A program made the translations under genes and the position numbers. The notes under the pieces were generated by a model. That model worked only from the letters and a program-made list of their open reading frames with translations, searched no databases and was not told where the DNA came from. Positions 33,096-64,000 of a stretch of DNA of 64,000 nt are shown here, piece by piece. Source of the DNA: Aporrectodea caliginosa (Eukaryota > Annelida > Clitellata > Crassiclitellata > Lumbricidae); NCBI GenBank assembly GCA_020284085.1, contig JACEVL010000150.1, forward strand, positions 3,763,116 through 3,827,115. Direction: 5' to 3'. Position 1 is the first letter of the stretch; each line of letters starts with the position of its first letter.

Positions 33096-36000
33096 ATAAT
33101 GAGCACCCCTTGCATGCTAAGGACAATGAGTGGAGGAGAGAACTGATTATATTATGTCATGCGCCATGAGTTGAAACAAATATTCCATTGCTGCATTTCC
33201 TGATCAGCTTGAGGTCTTATCTTCTTTCTGTTATTCTGCTTTAAATAGGTATTGTATGTTCTGTCTGCACAAATCAATGTACTTAATGAATGTTTTCAGT
33301 ATATGCCTTCAGAAAGAAATAACAGAGAATTTGTTCGATCTTAATGTGTACGTATGTAGCTGAAATGCTCAATATAGCTATATTTAAATCACTTACAAAA
33401 GTGCTGTTATGGTTTGACCAGTATTATAGGCATAGGAGCATTTATCCATTAGGATGTTAGATGCGCTTATTATGCGAATCCAAAGATTCTACTTAACCTA
33501 CCAGCTTTTGTCATTACTGCTGCAGATGCTGTTTGCCTGAATGACCCTACTTCATCAGCAAACAAGTACGGAGTGGAAGAGGATTTTAAGTGTGGCTTCG
33601 ACAAGGAATATTCACAATGTTAAAGCGAAATATGGTATAGCAGAATACTATAATGGTGGCTTACATATTCACGTGTTATCTAATTTTACAATATTTAATT
33701 TGTGCATAGACAATTGTATAAAGGCACTGTAAGTCTGCAATTTATGACTTAGTATACTAGTTAAATTCTTAAATTAGTAGATATTTCTGAAGTCTTACAG
33801 TTTACTTAGTACAGATTAGTGGTATAGAAGACACAGAAGAAGGTGAAATCTGTAAATGGATATTATGCCCTGGTGGTGATATTATAAATTGATGTAATAT
33901 GTTCCATATTGTGATATTTGACACTGTAACGACAAGCTGCTTTTGTTTCGGGTTTGTGTCGCTTTTCGTACACTCGTGGTTAAAGTGTTAAAAGCTGGCT
34001 TAACTGTTGTTTCTCATTCTTTGCAATATTATCAATGATGTCTACTTCAATATAATTATTTCTGAAAAGTATGGAAACAGTAATTTCTTTACAATGTTAA
34101 CAGTAATTACAGTGAAGTTTAATTCAAAATGATAATTAATTTCTTATTATTGTGAACTGCTTTAATTTTGCATGTTTTACTGGATGTCATTTTTCTGGTA
34201 TGGTAGATGGTTTTAACTGAAACAGATTTACATATTAATCTGAAGTCTGAATAAAAATTCAGAACTGGTTGAAATGTTCTTCTGTTGCCCTGTTGTCTGT
34301 CATTCTGTGTGACACGATGAATGGTGATGACTTCAATATAATTACTTCAGTCGCAGTATGGCAATTATGTCATAACGAATTTACGTGAAGTAATACTTTA
34401 TTTTACTTCTAATTACATGTATTGAGAACTGTTCCACTAATTGTTAGTTTTTGATATAATGGCTGCTGTTCATTTCTTCAGAATCGTCTTCATGATGTTC
34501 GAGAAGAGTGCATGAAGTATGGAGTTCTTAAAAGCACGGACATACACAGACCCATTAAAGGAGTTGAAATTCCTGAAGTTGGAACGGTCATCTTGCGTAA
34601 AAAATGTCACCATTAGAAGACAATTCATATCTTGTACTTTACAGCTGAAAGTTTTCAATAATAGTAGTGAAAATAAGCTTGTTCTCCTTAGTTTGCTCTT
34701 GTGAGCAGTGGAGTTTACATATGTGCAGTGATTCACTGTACATAACGTTTCTGTGTTTTGCATTAGAACCACACACATGACATGTCAGAAAGGTGGTGGA
34801 CATATATCTACTTTCAGTATCCTTTCACTTTCGTAAAGATCGGCATCAGATGTGTTAAACATAATGGGATGTAAACTGGGAGTACGTAAATAAGTCCAGG
34901 TTGTTCCAATCAATTAGTGACTACCTATCAAAACCAACGTCAAATAATCTAACAGAGTAGTCTTAGACCTGTGAGGGACTTTGCTCAAGCACCTTCATTC
35001 AATTTTATTTGTGAGGCTTTTACTAGATCAAGTGACGTTGTCATTCATTGATCTCAGGAATTTAATATAGCATCTTCAATCATTCATTCATTCTGAAGAC
35101 TTGTATAGTTGTAATGAGTTATATATTTCTTTACATTTGTACAATTTCTTCTGTTGCTTCCAGATATCTCTTGAATTTGCACTTATGGATTGGCACAACA
35201 TGGAATTCCAGTTCACATCCCATTCTCTTTAACACATGTGATGGCGATTTTTAGAAAAGTTAAAGGATACTGAAAGTAGAGATAATTATGTCCAAAACCT
35301 TTGTGACATGTCATGTGTGCGGTTCAAATGCAAAACACAGAATAGTTACGGTAAATCACTGCACATATGTAAAGTCTACTGCTCAGAAAAGGAAACTCAT
35401 GAGAATAAAGTTAATTTCACTACTATTAGGGCCTATTCAAAGCTGTCAGCTGTAAGTACAAGATATAAATGGTGTTCAAATAGTGACATTTTGACACAAG
35501 GTGACCATTTCAAACTCAAGGAATTTCAATTGCTGTACATGTATGAGGATCAATATATACACATTATAATAGAATTAATTAACTGTTATTCTTATATGAA
35601 GGCATATAATTAAAACATTCACTAAGTACATTGATTTGTGCAGACAGAACATACAATACAGAACCCTATTTAAATAAGAATATATCAGAAAGAAGATTAG
35701 ACCTCAAGCCGATGAAGACTAAGGTAAAAAGGAACAGATCGTGAATACTATAAATGACTTGAGTTCACTGTTCCATCACCCTGATACCCAGTTTGAGATA
35801 CAATCTTCCTAGAGCAGGAATACAAGAGAACAAGTTAAGTACACAGACCATGCTTGACTAGAAAATATATGTACATTCGAATGCTTACTCCACACAACTG
35901 TACACAGTTTCAAAACAGGAAAACTATGCTTCTTGTACGTTCCATTCCAGTAAACTGCAGGTCCAGACAGATGGTAATCAGTCGTTTCATGATACCCAAT

Positions 36001-36180
36001 ACTGTCTTGCTTGAATGCCTTCAACCTCGACTCGACAGAAGGCTTACCTGTAACACACAACAGAAAAAAGTATGATATGCTTATACGTGTGTATGCATGT
36101 TCGTATACACTATACACGTATGATGTATGAGTGTTATTATAAATATGATTTGCGTAAGTATGTATGTCAGTATATTGAAT
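33095..36180. other. inner arms and loop of the 12-kb foldback
   Basis: AT-rich. Left inner arm 34,540-34,920 pairs with 35,187-35,540; 33,215-33,300 pairs with 35,614-35,705. About 1.2 kb at 33,300-34,500 has no counterpart on the right, so the arms are unequal. The roughly 265-bp loop (34,921-35,186) is unique. No gene seen. Confidence 0.8.
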
Positions 36181-39100
36181 CTTCCTTCATAGGTTCACTT
36201 TTAAGCACCTCTATATAGCATTAAGGGTGGTCCTTAAGTCGTCGAAAGGGCTTTCATATAGTTGGACGACAACTATTTTCTTTCAAGGGTCAAATTACAG
36301 TTTCCATTACAATGAATTTGTACAATGGATTTTGGATTGGCAATAATGGTAAGTTTGAATGGTACCACTGACAGAAGAGTGACTGAAATACGTGGATGAT
36401 TGGCGTTATCTATAGCATTAGGGGTGCTCCCTAGGACTTAGAATGGGCTTTCACATACTTAGACTATAAGTATTTCATTTCAAGGGTCAAGTAAGAGCAT
36501 TATTTCCAATGCATTTGTACAATGGATTTTGCATTGACAATAACGGTAAATTTGAGTCGCTAGCACTTAGAGAAGAGTGATTGAGACAGTCGGCTGATTG
36601 TGGCTTTGGTCAGCGCTATGGATGCTCTTTAGGTCCTAGAATGGGCTTTCACATACTTAGGGGTAGAGTATTTTATTTCAAAAGTTAAATAGCAGTATCT
36701 CTTGCAATGCATTTGTAGAATGCCTCTTACGCTGAGAATAATAATAAGTCTAAAGTGGCACCACTTAGAGAACGGTGATTGGAACCGATCGTTGACGGGG
36801 AGTTTGGTTGGCACCAAGGCTGATCTGTTTGCCCTAGAAAGGGCATTTACTTATCTAGGCGATAAGTACTGAATTGCAAGGGTCCAGTAACACCATTACT
36901 TGCAATGCATTTCTACAGTGTATTTTGCATTGAAAATAATGTTTCAGTTGAAGTGTGAGCACTTAGAGTAGGGTGATTGAAAAAGCTGGGTGATTGTGGT
37001 TTTGGTAAGTACCAAGGGTGCTCTTCAGGCCCTATAAAAGGCTTTGACATACCCAGACGATGAGTACTTAATTGGAAGGCTCCAGTACCAGCATTACTTG
37101 CAATGAATTTCTACTGTGTATTTTGGCTTGGCAATAATGTTTCAGTTGAAGGGTCAGCACTTAGAGTAGATTGATTGAAAAAGCTGAGTGATTGTGGTTT
37201 TGGTAAGTACCAAGGGTGCTCTTCAGGTCCTATAAATGGCTTTCACATACCCAGACGATGAGTACTGATTTAAAGGGTCCAGTAACAGCACTATTTGCAA
37301 TTGATTTCTACAGTGTATTTTGCCTTGACAATAATGTTTCAGTTGAAGGGTCAGCACTTAGAGTAGATTGATTGAAAAAGCTGAGTGATTGTGGTTTTGG
37401 TAAGTACCAAGGGTGCTCTTCAGGCCCTATAAAAGGCTTTCACATACTTAGACGATAAGTACTTAATTGGACCGGTCCAGTAACACCATTACTTGCAATG
37501 CATTTCTACAGTGTATTTTGCATTGAAAATAATGTTTCAGTTGAAGGGTCAGCACTTAGAGTAGATTGATTGAAAAAGCTGAGTGATTGTGGTTTTGGTA
37601 AGTACCAAGGGTGCTCTTCAGGTCCTATAAATGGCTTTCACACACCCAGACGATGAGTACTGATTTAAAGGGTCCAGTAACAGCACTATTTGCAATTGAT
37701 TTCTACAGTGTATTTTGCCTTGACAATAATGTTTCAGTTGAAGGGTCAGCACTTAGAGTAGATTGATTGAAAAAGCTGAGTGATTGTGGTTTTGGTAAGT
37801 ACCAAGGGTGCTCTTCAGGCCCTATAAAAGGCTTTCACATACTTAGACGATAAGTACTTAATTGGACCGGTCCAGTAACACCATTATTTGCAATGCATTT
37901 CTACTGTGTAATTTGCCTTGAAAATAATGTTTCAGTTGAAGGGTGAGCACTTAGAAAAGTGATTGAAAAAGCTGGGTGATTGTGGTTTTGGTAAGTACCA
38001 AGGGTGCTCTTCAGGCCCTATAAAAGGCTTTGACATACCCAGACGATGAGTACTTAATTGGAAGGCTCCAGTACCAGCATTACTTGCAATGAATTTCTAC
38101 TGTGTATTTTGGCTTGGCAATAATGTTTCAGTTGAAGGGTCAGCACTTTGAGTAGATTGATTGAAAAAGCTGGGTGATTGTGGTTTTGGTAAGTACCAAG
38201 GGTGCTCTTCAGGCCCTATATACGGCTTTCACATACTTAGGGTCTAGGTATTTTATTTCAAGAGTCAAGTAACAGTTAATGTTGCAATGCATTTGTGCAA
38301 TGGATATTGCATTGGAAATAGTGGTATTCTTGAAGGGTAACAGGACACTTAGAGTAGACATTGACCCCCCGGAAAACCCCTGGGTGATCACCCCGGGACA
38401 ATAACCCCCAGGACAATAACCCCCGGACAATTACCCCCATATTGACTTACCAAACATCAAAAAAGTAATTATTAGACAATTAGTAGACAATTAGTAGACA
38501 TCATAAACCACTGGTAGTAGACATCAAAAACTAATTATTAGACAATTAGTAGACAATTAGTAGACATCATAAACCATTGGTAGTAGACAATTAGTAGACA
38601 TGAAAGATTTACCAAACATCAAAAACTAATTATTAGACAATTAGTGGTCAATTGGGCAAAGAAGTTTTCATCCAACCATTTGGAAGTTCATTGGTTTCAT
38701 TCAAAGAGAACAAGCATTACAACAAGTTCACTGCAGCCAATTTATGGCTGGGCACCCATCACAACCTCCAAGGAAGAAGTATGCTGATTCCAATGCAAGA
38801 ATTCTGGCTGTCGTTAGCAACTACAGTGAGCGCAATGTTCTTGACTATCTACGTGGAATCGCTCACAACCTTTCTTATTAAGTTCTTTTTAAGTTCGATG
38901 AACAAATTAACAATAAACAGTATTTAATTTCATACTGTGACATTTCATGGTTCTCTGGTTCTCTTATACATATGTCTATTAAAAGCAATTTTAAACTGTA
39001 TGATTAATACAAATTACTTGTATATTTAGATAATCAATATATATCAATATGGGGGGTAATTGTCCGGGGGGTTATTGTCCTAGGGGGTTATTGTCCCGGG

Positions 39101-40740
39101 GGTGATTGTCCGGGGGGTGATTGTCCGGGGGGTGATTGTCCTAGAACCTCTTGAAGGGCTACCACTTAGACAGTGGTGATACAAAAGGATGGGTGATTGG
39201 CGATTTCGATAGCACTACGGGTGCTCTTTAGTGCCTAGACACAGCTTTCACATACTTAGGGTCTAAGTTTTTTATTTCGAGATTCAAGTAACAGTATATA
39301 TTGCAATGCATTTGTGCAATGGATATTGCATTGGAAAAACTGGTATTCTTGAAATACTACCACTTAGAAAATGGTTACTGAAAGTGGTGGGTGATTGGCG
39401 TTTTGGATAGCCCTAAGGGTGCTCTTTAGACCCCAGATACGTCTTTCACATACTTAGGGTCTAGGTATTTTATTTCAAGAGTCAAGTAACAGTATATGTT
39501 GCAATGCATTTGTGCAATGGATATTGCATTGGAAGAAGTGGTATTGTTGAAATACTACCACTTAGACAATGGTGATTGAAAGTGATGGGTGATTGGCAGT
39601 TTGTATAGCACTAAGGGTGCCCTTTGGTCCCTAGATAAGGCTTTCACATACTTAGGATCTAAGTATTTTATTTCAAGAGTCACGTAACAGTATATCTTGC
39701 AATGCATTTCAACAATGAATCTTGCACCGATAATAGTGGTATTCTTGAAATGCTACCACTTAGACAATGGTGATTGAAAGTGGTGGGTGATTGGCAGTTT
39801 ATATAGCACTAAGGATGCTCTTTAGTCCCTAGATAAGGCTTTCACATACTTAGGGTCTAAGTATTTTATTTCAAGAGTCACGTAACAGTATATCTTGCAA
39901 TGCATTTCAACAATGAATCTTGCACCGATAATAGTGGTATTCTTGAAATGCTACAATGGTGATTGAAAGTGGTGGGTGATTGGCAGTTTATATAGCACTA
40001 AGGATGCTCTTTAGTCCCTAGATAAGGCTTTCACATACTTAGGGTCTAAGTATTTTATTTCAAGAGTCACGTAACAATGCAATGCATTTCAACAATGAAT
40101 CTTGCACCGATAATAGTGGTATTCTTGAAATGCTACCACTTAGAAAATGGTGATTGAAAGTGGTGGGTGATTGGCGTTTTGGATAGCATTAAGGGTGCTC
40201 TTTAGTCCCTAAATACGGCTTTCACATACTAAGGGTCTAAGTATATTATTTCAAAGGTCAAGTAACAGTATATCTTGCAATGCATTTGTTCATGGATTTC
40301 GCATTGGCAATGGTGATATTCTTGGTGCTACCACCTAGACAATGGTAATTGAAAGAGAAGAGTGTTTGGCGGTTTCTATAGCACAAAGGGTGCTCTTTAG
40401 TACCTATAAATACGGCTTTCACATACTAAGGGTCTAAGTTTTTTATTTCAAAGCTCAAGTAACAGTATATCTTGCAATGCATTTGTACAATGGATTTTGC
40501 ATTGACAATAATGGTAAGTTTCAAGGGCTACCAATTAGGCAGTGGTGATTGAAACAGATGGGTGATTGGCCTTTTGAATAGCACTGAAGGTTCTCTTTAG
40601 GCCCTACAAATGGGTTTCACATACTTAGAGGATAAGTATTTTATTTCAAGGAGCAAATAACAGCATCTCTTGCAATGCAAATTGTCCAATGCATTTAGGC
40701 TTCACAATAATGTTTAGTGTGAAGTGTGAACACTGGGAAA
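36180..40740 (+). repeat. right-arm satellite array, same monomer inverted
   Basis: About 20 monomers. Copies at 36,830-38,240 closely match the reverse complement of the left array (GTAAGTACCAAGGGTGCTC, CCCTATAAAAGGCTTTCACA). Copies at 39,150-40,740 form a diverged outer subfamily (GTCTAAGTATTTTATTTCAA). The array is roughly twice as long as the left one and is interrupted by a nested element at about 38,366-39,140. Confidence 0.9.
38366..39140. mobile_element. nested element with GGACAATAACCCCC-type inverted ends
   Basis: The left end has direct repeats of the type GGACAATAACCCCC (38,395-38,441). The right end has the inverted form GGGGGTTATTGTCC and GGGGGGTGATTGTCC (39,050-39,140). Satellite monomer sequence resumes on both sides. 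The interior has 60-bp class repeats (ATTAGTAGACAATTAGTAGACA, split over several copies) and a 91-codon open frame at 38652-38927 with no recognised domain. The exact boundaries and target duplication could not be fixed. Confidence 0.6.
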
Positions 40741-41417
40741 AGAGTTTTTGCAGGAAATGAGTGATTAGGAAGGATATGTAATGATTAGAATTATGGTAGG
40801 AGTACCCTGGTAAAAATTCCATGTGCAGGACTTTTACATAATGCAGAAGAAAAGTAAGTAAGTAAGTGTATTCGTTATTACACCACTTGCAAACGCACAA
40901 GTATGTCAGTTTCAAAGCACACTGATAGCATAAAACACCTGCAAATCAATCGTGTGGGAAGTGTTAGTGCCTCATAGATGGTAATTAGTGAAGCGTACGA
41001 GTGCGCGGCCTTTCGTATCTCATAGGCTTAACGCGACAACTTAACGCAATATTCATGTTTGTGTTACGTTGAGGTGTAGCTATTAATAGCCGCGGACAAG
41101 TTGAGGTGTAGCTATTAATAGCCGCGGTCAATATAGATTCCTTGAGACGTGGGTAATGTACCATAGCCGCTGGACTTCCTGTTGTCGTCGAATGGTCGCT
41201 TAACGGCTCAATTCGTTTTTATTTTATCTTCTAAATTAAGTTTTATTCGGTTGTTTTTGTTTCTTTTAGCACAAATATATTCCGGAATATGACAAATATA
41301 AGCGTAAACGTTTAAATTAATCTGGGAATACGTTATAAGTCAGAAAATAATTTAGCAACGTAAAATACGACATTGGCAAGACGGCATTAATTTAGCAACG
41401 TAAAATGCGACTTTACC

Positions 41418-41425
41418 GTTAAACC
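41418..41425. repeat. 8-bp target-site duplication, right copy
   Basis: GTTAAACC, directly outside the right inverted repeat of the 12-kb element. Confidence 0.85.
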
Positions 41426-41954
41426 AAACTTCAAACTCCATCCAGGTTACTCGACTGCCATAATCTGTTTTTGGTTTCAAATACAATCTGTTCTACGAGT
41501 ATTGTACAAAAATATGCAGATATGTGATTGATAGACAGGAAAATATAGATGGCATTCAATTATGGTCTGAATTTTACCTGTAATGACCTAATTAACTTCA
41601 AAACAGACAAAACTGGCAAACATGTAGAACAAAACCCTTAAAACACAACCGATAGGTCGATACGGACCAGGTTACTTTCGGAAGCGTAGGGCCATACATC
41701 TCACTATTATTCAGATCAGTATGATCAGGCCTACATGTTTTAGCTATTAATTTATCTTACTTATTCCCATATACGAGGTCTAGGGCCTATATCGCCGTTC
41801 GCTTATCTTCGTTTGTCGATCAAACATCTGGTGATCATCATAAAATATCCCACGAATAGAATGCATCAATAAACCCAATGAACACCTCTTCCAACCGATC
41901 CACAAATTAATTAACAGGTATTACCTTTTGTTTTCTATTCAAATCAGAACAAAA

Positions 41955-42015
41955 CATCGCTCCGCCCACCTACCTGGCAAGCCCCGCCCATTGAGCATTG
42001 GCCCCGCCTCCAGAC
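41955..42015. promoter_or_regulatory. cluster of GC boxes
   Basis: CTCCGCCCAC, GCCCCGCCCATT and GCCCCGCCTCC within 60 bp, in an otherwise AT-rich stretch beyond the right end of the 12-kb element. It could be the original METTL24-like promoter (minus strand) pushed away by the insertion, or a GCN2-side element. Inference only. Confidence 0.35.
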
Positions 42016-42319
42016 TTAATCTCGACACCTTGATGACTAATTATTCATCGTCGCCTCTCAACTCATTTCATTATCAGCAACTTATAACGCGTTTTAGACA
42101 AACATTACATAACGTAATAATAATAACAAGGGTTTTAAGTGGTTCATAAGACGTTTAGTCTGTGTTAAAACCACTGCTAGACAAGATGAGATAAGATAAG
42201 AATATTCTTTAATTGGCCAATTATAGATAGGCCTATCACCATTTTGGTGTAATATATTCGCTTATTGACACACCGCAGCATGATTATATAGTATGAACGG
42301 AACAAGTTATTACAGAAGT

Positions 42320-42900
42320 CGAATTTAACTGTTTTGGCAGCCATGGAAGGGCCCACAACGTCCTACTGCTCATTTACCAACGCCATCTGGAGAATGAAAG
42401 GCTGAGTCCGTGCTGATTTTCGATCTCCTCTTCTTGCCAGTGTTACCATTACCCTAAACCTCCTCTCCATGAGAAGGACATGGTAATAGTAGGCCTAATA
42501 CACATACATCATCCACTGTTCAAAATCACACATATTATCCTATTATATATATCCAAAATCCGATATATCATCCGAATGACGAACGTTTTTCTCATCATGC
42601 CAACTGCCGGATGGATTGTGCGGCTATAATAGGCCCGTGGGTGCAGATGGTTGAAGGCGGCTTTGACCGACGGGAGCAGATCATGAAGTACATTCCCCCG
42701 ATTCACCAGCAGGACAGCATGTAAAGAGTCTGGAATCCGCCTTAGTATTATAGCTGTTCAAAGGAGGGAGGTAGCCTAGCTAATGGAATCGGATAAAGTG
42801 GCGTTGGATGGACTGGAACCGGTCCTGGTCGCGCTGGCCAATAAAGCCCCACCAAGCTGAGGAGGCATAATAGCATTCTGTCCGGTGTTGTAGCCCTCAC
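42320..42900 (-). pseudogene. LINE ORF2 C-terminal fragment
   Basis: Minus strand: YYASSAWWGFIGQRDQDRFQ, SIQRHFIRF, frameshift, NRGNVLHDLLPSVKAAFNHL, HPRAYYSRTIHPAVGMMRKT, FVIRM. Same domain as the fragment at 8470-9010 but a more diverged copy. It lies just beyond the right end of the 12-kb element. Confidence 0.7.
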
Positions 42901-42959
42901 CACATCGTGTAAGTGAGGACCATGCAAGCCATAGGCCTAATCAACGAGAGCGCATCGCG

Positions 42960-43345
42960 CGTAGAGCAGTAGGGCCTACGTGTTTCTTAACCAGTGTTCG
43001 ACCGAACCTCTGGGTTTCGATGAGCCAGTGCCAGGGTTCGGCAGAGGTCCTCTGAAATATAGGCTATACATAGCCTAATCAGGGTCAGTGAGTGTGAGTG
43101 AAAAATCATTTGTCATTTTATTTTTATTTTTCGACTTTTATTTAATAGCCTATATTTTGTTTGAAATAGATTGCCTACCATTGAATGTATTAATAAGCTT
43201 ATTGTATCACATTTTGGTACATTTTTTTATTTCCTTTTGTTCCCATTAGTTTAAAAATTAATGTTCAAACTTGAGGGGTTCGGTGAGTGGTCATGGATTT
43301 CTTTTGGGGTTCGGCTCCCTTGCGAAGGTTAAGAACCACTGCAGA
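42960..43345. mobile_element. probable decayed hAT MITE
   Basis: Left side GTGTTTCTTAACCAGTGTTC and CCGAACCTCTGGGTTCG-like sequence; right side GGTTCGGCTCCC and GGTTAAGAACCACTG, which is the inverse of the common hAT terminus CAGTGGTTCTTAACC. No convincing duplication was found. It lies about 570 bp before GCN2. Confidence 0.5.
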
Positions 43346-43912
43346 CGTAGAGGGATTTGCGCGCCCGACAACATAATTATGCGTCAGACATGACCTTCAA
43401 AACACTAAATTGCCAAAATTCTTTTTGAATGTACATTAACAGTTTTCAAGTATAAATGACTGAAAGCAGCCTGAGATAACTAATAATTATTAGTAATAAT
43501 ATTTAAGATAATCTTAAAGGTTGAAACGAAAGGTTGCGTCTTATGGCAGATAGGGAACCAGTAGATATGACGAAATTTCCGGTCAAGTTACACGTTTTGC
43601 AAGTGTTGAAGAAGAATTTCCTTCCATTTTATGTCAGAAAAAACTCTTAATTTGCGTTGTGCTGAATGATTTCACTCTACTGACATTGTTTCCCAGTGGT
43701 ACTGCCAAACTGTGTGAAACGCAGGAGAGCGTTGTCATTTGTCTGGAGCGTGTATTAAGACCGAAGAGGAGGAGGAGGGGTGGACGTAGTAGGAGTTGGA
43801 CTGCTCTCCGTTGTCTCCAGTGGCATCTGGCGTCAGCTGAGGTGCATGGAGATACGGAGACCCAAGAGGGGTCATTGTATGTCGAGGTGACAGAGAGGGA
43901 GGAGGAGGAACG

Positions 43913-63571
<19,659 letters not shown>

Positions 63572-64000
63572 GTAAGTTAATCAAATCGCTAATCATAGAT
63601 GGGATTAATGATTAACCGCTCATTTGATAGTTAGATCAGTCGATCTATTTCATACGCTCACCATTAAGAATTCCGTATTTTGCAATGAGTAGTTTTATCG
63701 GTATTTATTTATTAATGTAATTTATGTAGCACCACCAAAGTAATCCGAGGCACTCTTGGCTCTTCACCTAAATGATATTATATGAAATTAAGAAAGAGAA
63801 ATATAAGAAAATAAACCGAAATATCATCAGTAAGCAAACAATGCAGAGAAAACTAGAAGAGTGAACAGTGATGCACTGCCCACACACACCTACACACACA
63901 CACACACACACACACACCTGTGAAGCCCAACCGATGGATTCCCATCCACAGATGGCAGCACCATGTACAGAGTCTCTCACCCAAGCTGCATTCGTACTTT
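63572..64000. other. incomplete last visible GCN2 intron
   Basis: Begins GTAAGT after exon 34. Contains a fragment of repeat and a CA run. No acceptor followed by GCN2-like coding sequence is present before the window ends. Confidence 0.7.
63886..63918 (+). repeat. CA microsatellite
   Basis: Short CA run near the window end, in the last visible GCN2 intron. Confidence 0.85.

Larger units (their letters stand above)
29410..41417. mobile_element. 12-kb giant foldback element with satellite-bearing arms
   Basis: Both ends carry a perfect 29-bp terminal inverted repeat beginning GGTAAAGTCGCATTTTAC. It is flanked by the 8-bp direct repeat GTTAAACC at 29402-29409 and 41418-41425. The subterminal motif TACGTTGCTAAATT recurs about three times at the left end and twice, inverted, at the right. 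Inside, the left arm (30,190-32,540) and right arm (36,180-40,740) carry the same ~197-bp tandem satellite in opposite orientation. Inner arms also match inverted (33,215-33,300 with 35,614-35,705; 34,540-34,920 with 35,187-35,540) around a loop centred near 35,050. No long open frame or recognisable transposase is present, so it is probably non-autonomous. An 8-bp duplication fits hAT or Merlin, and the GG terminus fits Merlin; the superfamily is unassigned. Confidence 0.88.
41426..43912. other. spacer between the foldback and GCN2
   Basis: Apart from the GC-box cluster, LINE fragment and decayed MITE listed separately, AT-rich DNA with many TAGGCCTA motifs. It should contain the GCN2 promoter; no TATA box is apparent near 43,913. 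Confidence 0.5.

Noticed and set aside
35308..35613. 101-codon frame in the foldback inner arm as a transposase
   Set aside because: No recognisable motif, and the mirrored arm does not keep the frame open.

Overview
This is a repeat-rich piece of an animal nuclear genome. It holds three intron-containing genes whose exon phases and GT-AG junctions (one GC-AG) can be followed through the sequence. The species cannot be named from the window. Intron-rich orthologues of a 7-repeat protocadherin, a METTL24-like enzyme and GCN2, together with tRNA-derived SINEs, CR1/L2-type LINE ends, many hAT elements and very long microsatellites, suggest a marine invertebrate (lophotrochozoan or invertebrate deuterostome). 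The recurring motif TAGGCCTA and the LINE tail ending in GGCGCTTTATAAA are scattered throughout.

Layout. (1) 1-11,350: no convincing gene. It contains microsatellites (CT, CA, GACA, GGCAGA, GGA, TATC), a 154-bp tandem repeat, LINE fragments, a hAT transposase remnant and a 162-bp hAT MITE inserted in a LINE. (2) 11,412-22,141, plus strand: a delta-type protocadherin in 6 exons (1183 aa: signal peptide, seven cadherin repeats, one membrane segment, cytoplasmic tail). Its introns carry two complete hAT-like elements, SINEs, a LINE end and a decayed piggyBac element. (3) 23,782-29,224, minus strand: a METTL24-like FkbM-fold methyltransferase in 6 exons (359 aa). Its last intron holds a 10-copy palindrome-bearing tandem array. 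(4) 29,410-41,417: one 12,008-bp insertion flanked by an 8-bp direct repeat and bounded by 29-bp perfect terminal inverted repeats. It is a giant foldback whose two arms carry the same ~197-bp satellite in opposite orientation, and a second small element is nested in the right arm. It begins 186 bp upstream of the METTL24-like start codon. (5) 43,913 to beyond 63,571, plus strand: the eIF2-alpha kinase GCN2 (EIF2AK4) in 34 visible exons (1659 complete codons), with RWD, pseudokinase, kinase, HisRS-like and C-terminal regions. The last coding exon or exons lie past the window. Its introns hold a hAT element nested inside another hAT element, a third hAT MITE, SINEs and a long CT microsatellite.

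The three genes have unrelated jobs: cell adhesion, a membrane-anchored methyltransferase of unknown substrate, and the amino-acid starvation response. Nothing suggests a shared pathway. The most unusual object is the 12-kb foldback between genes two and three.
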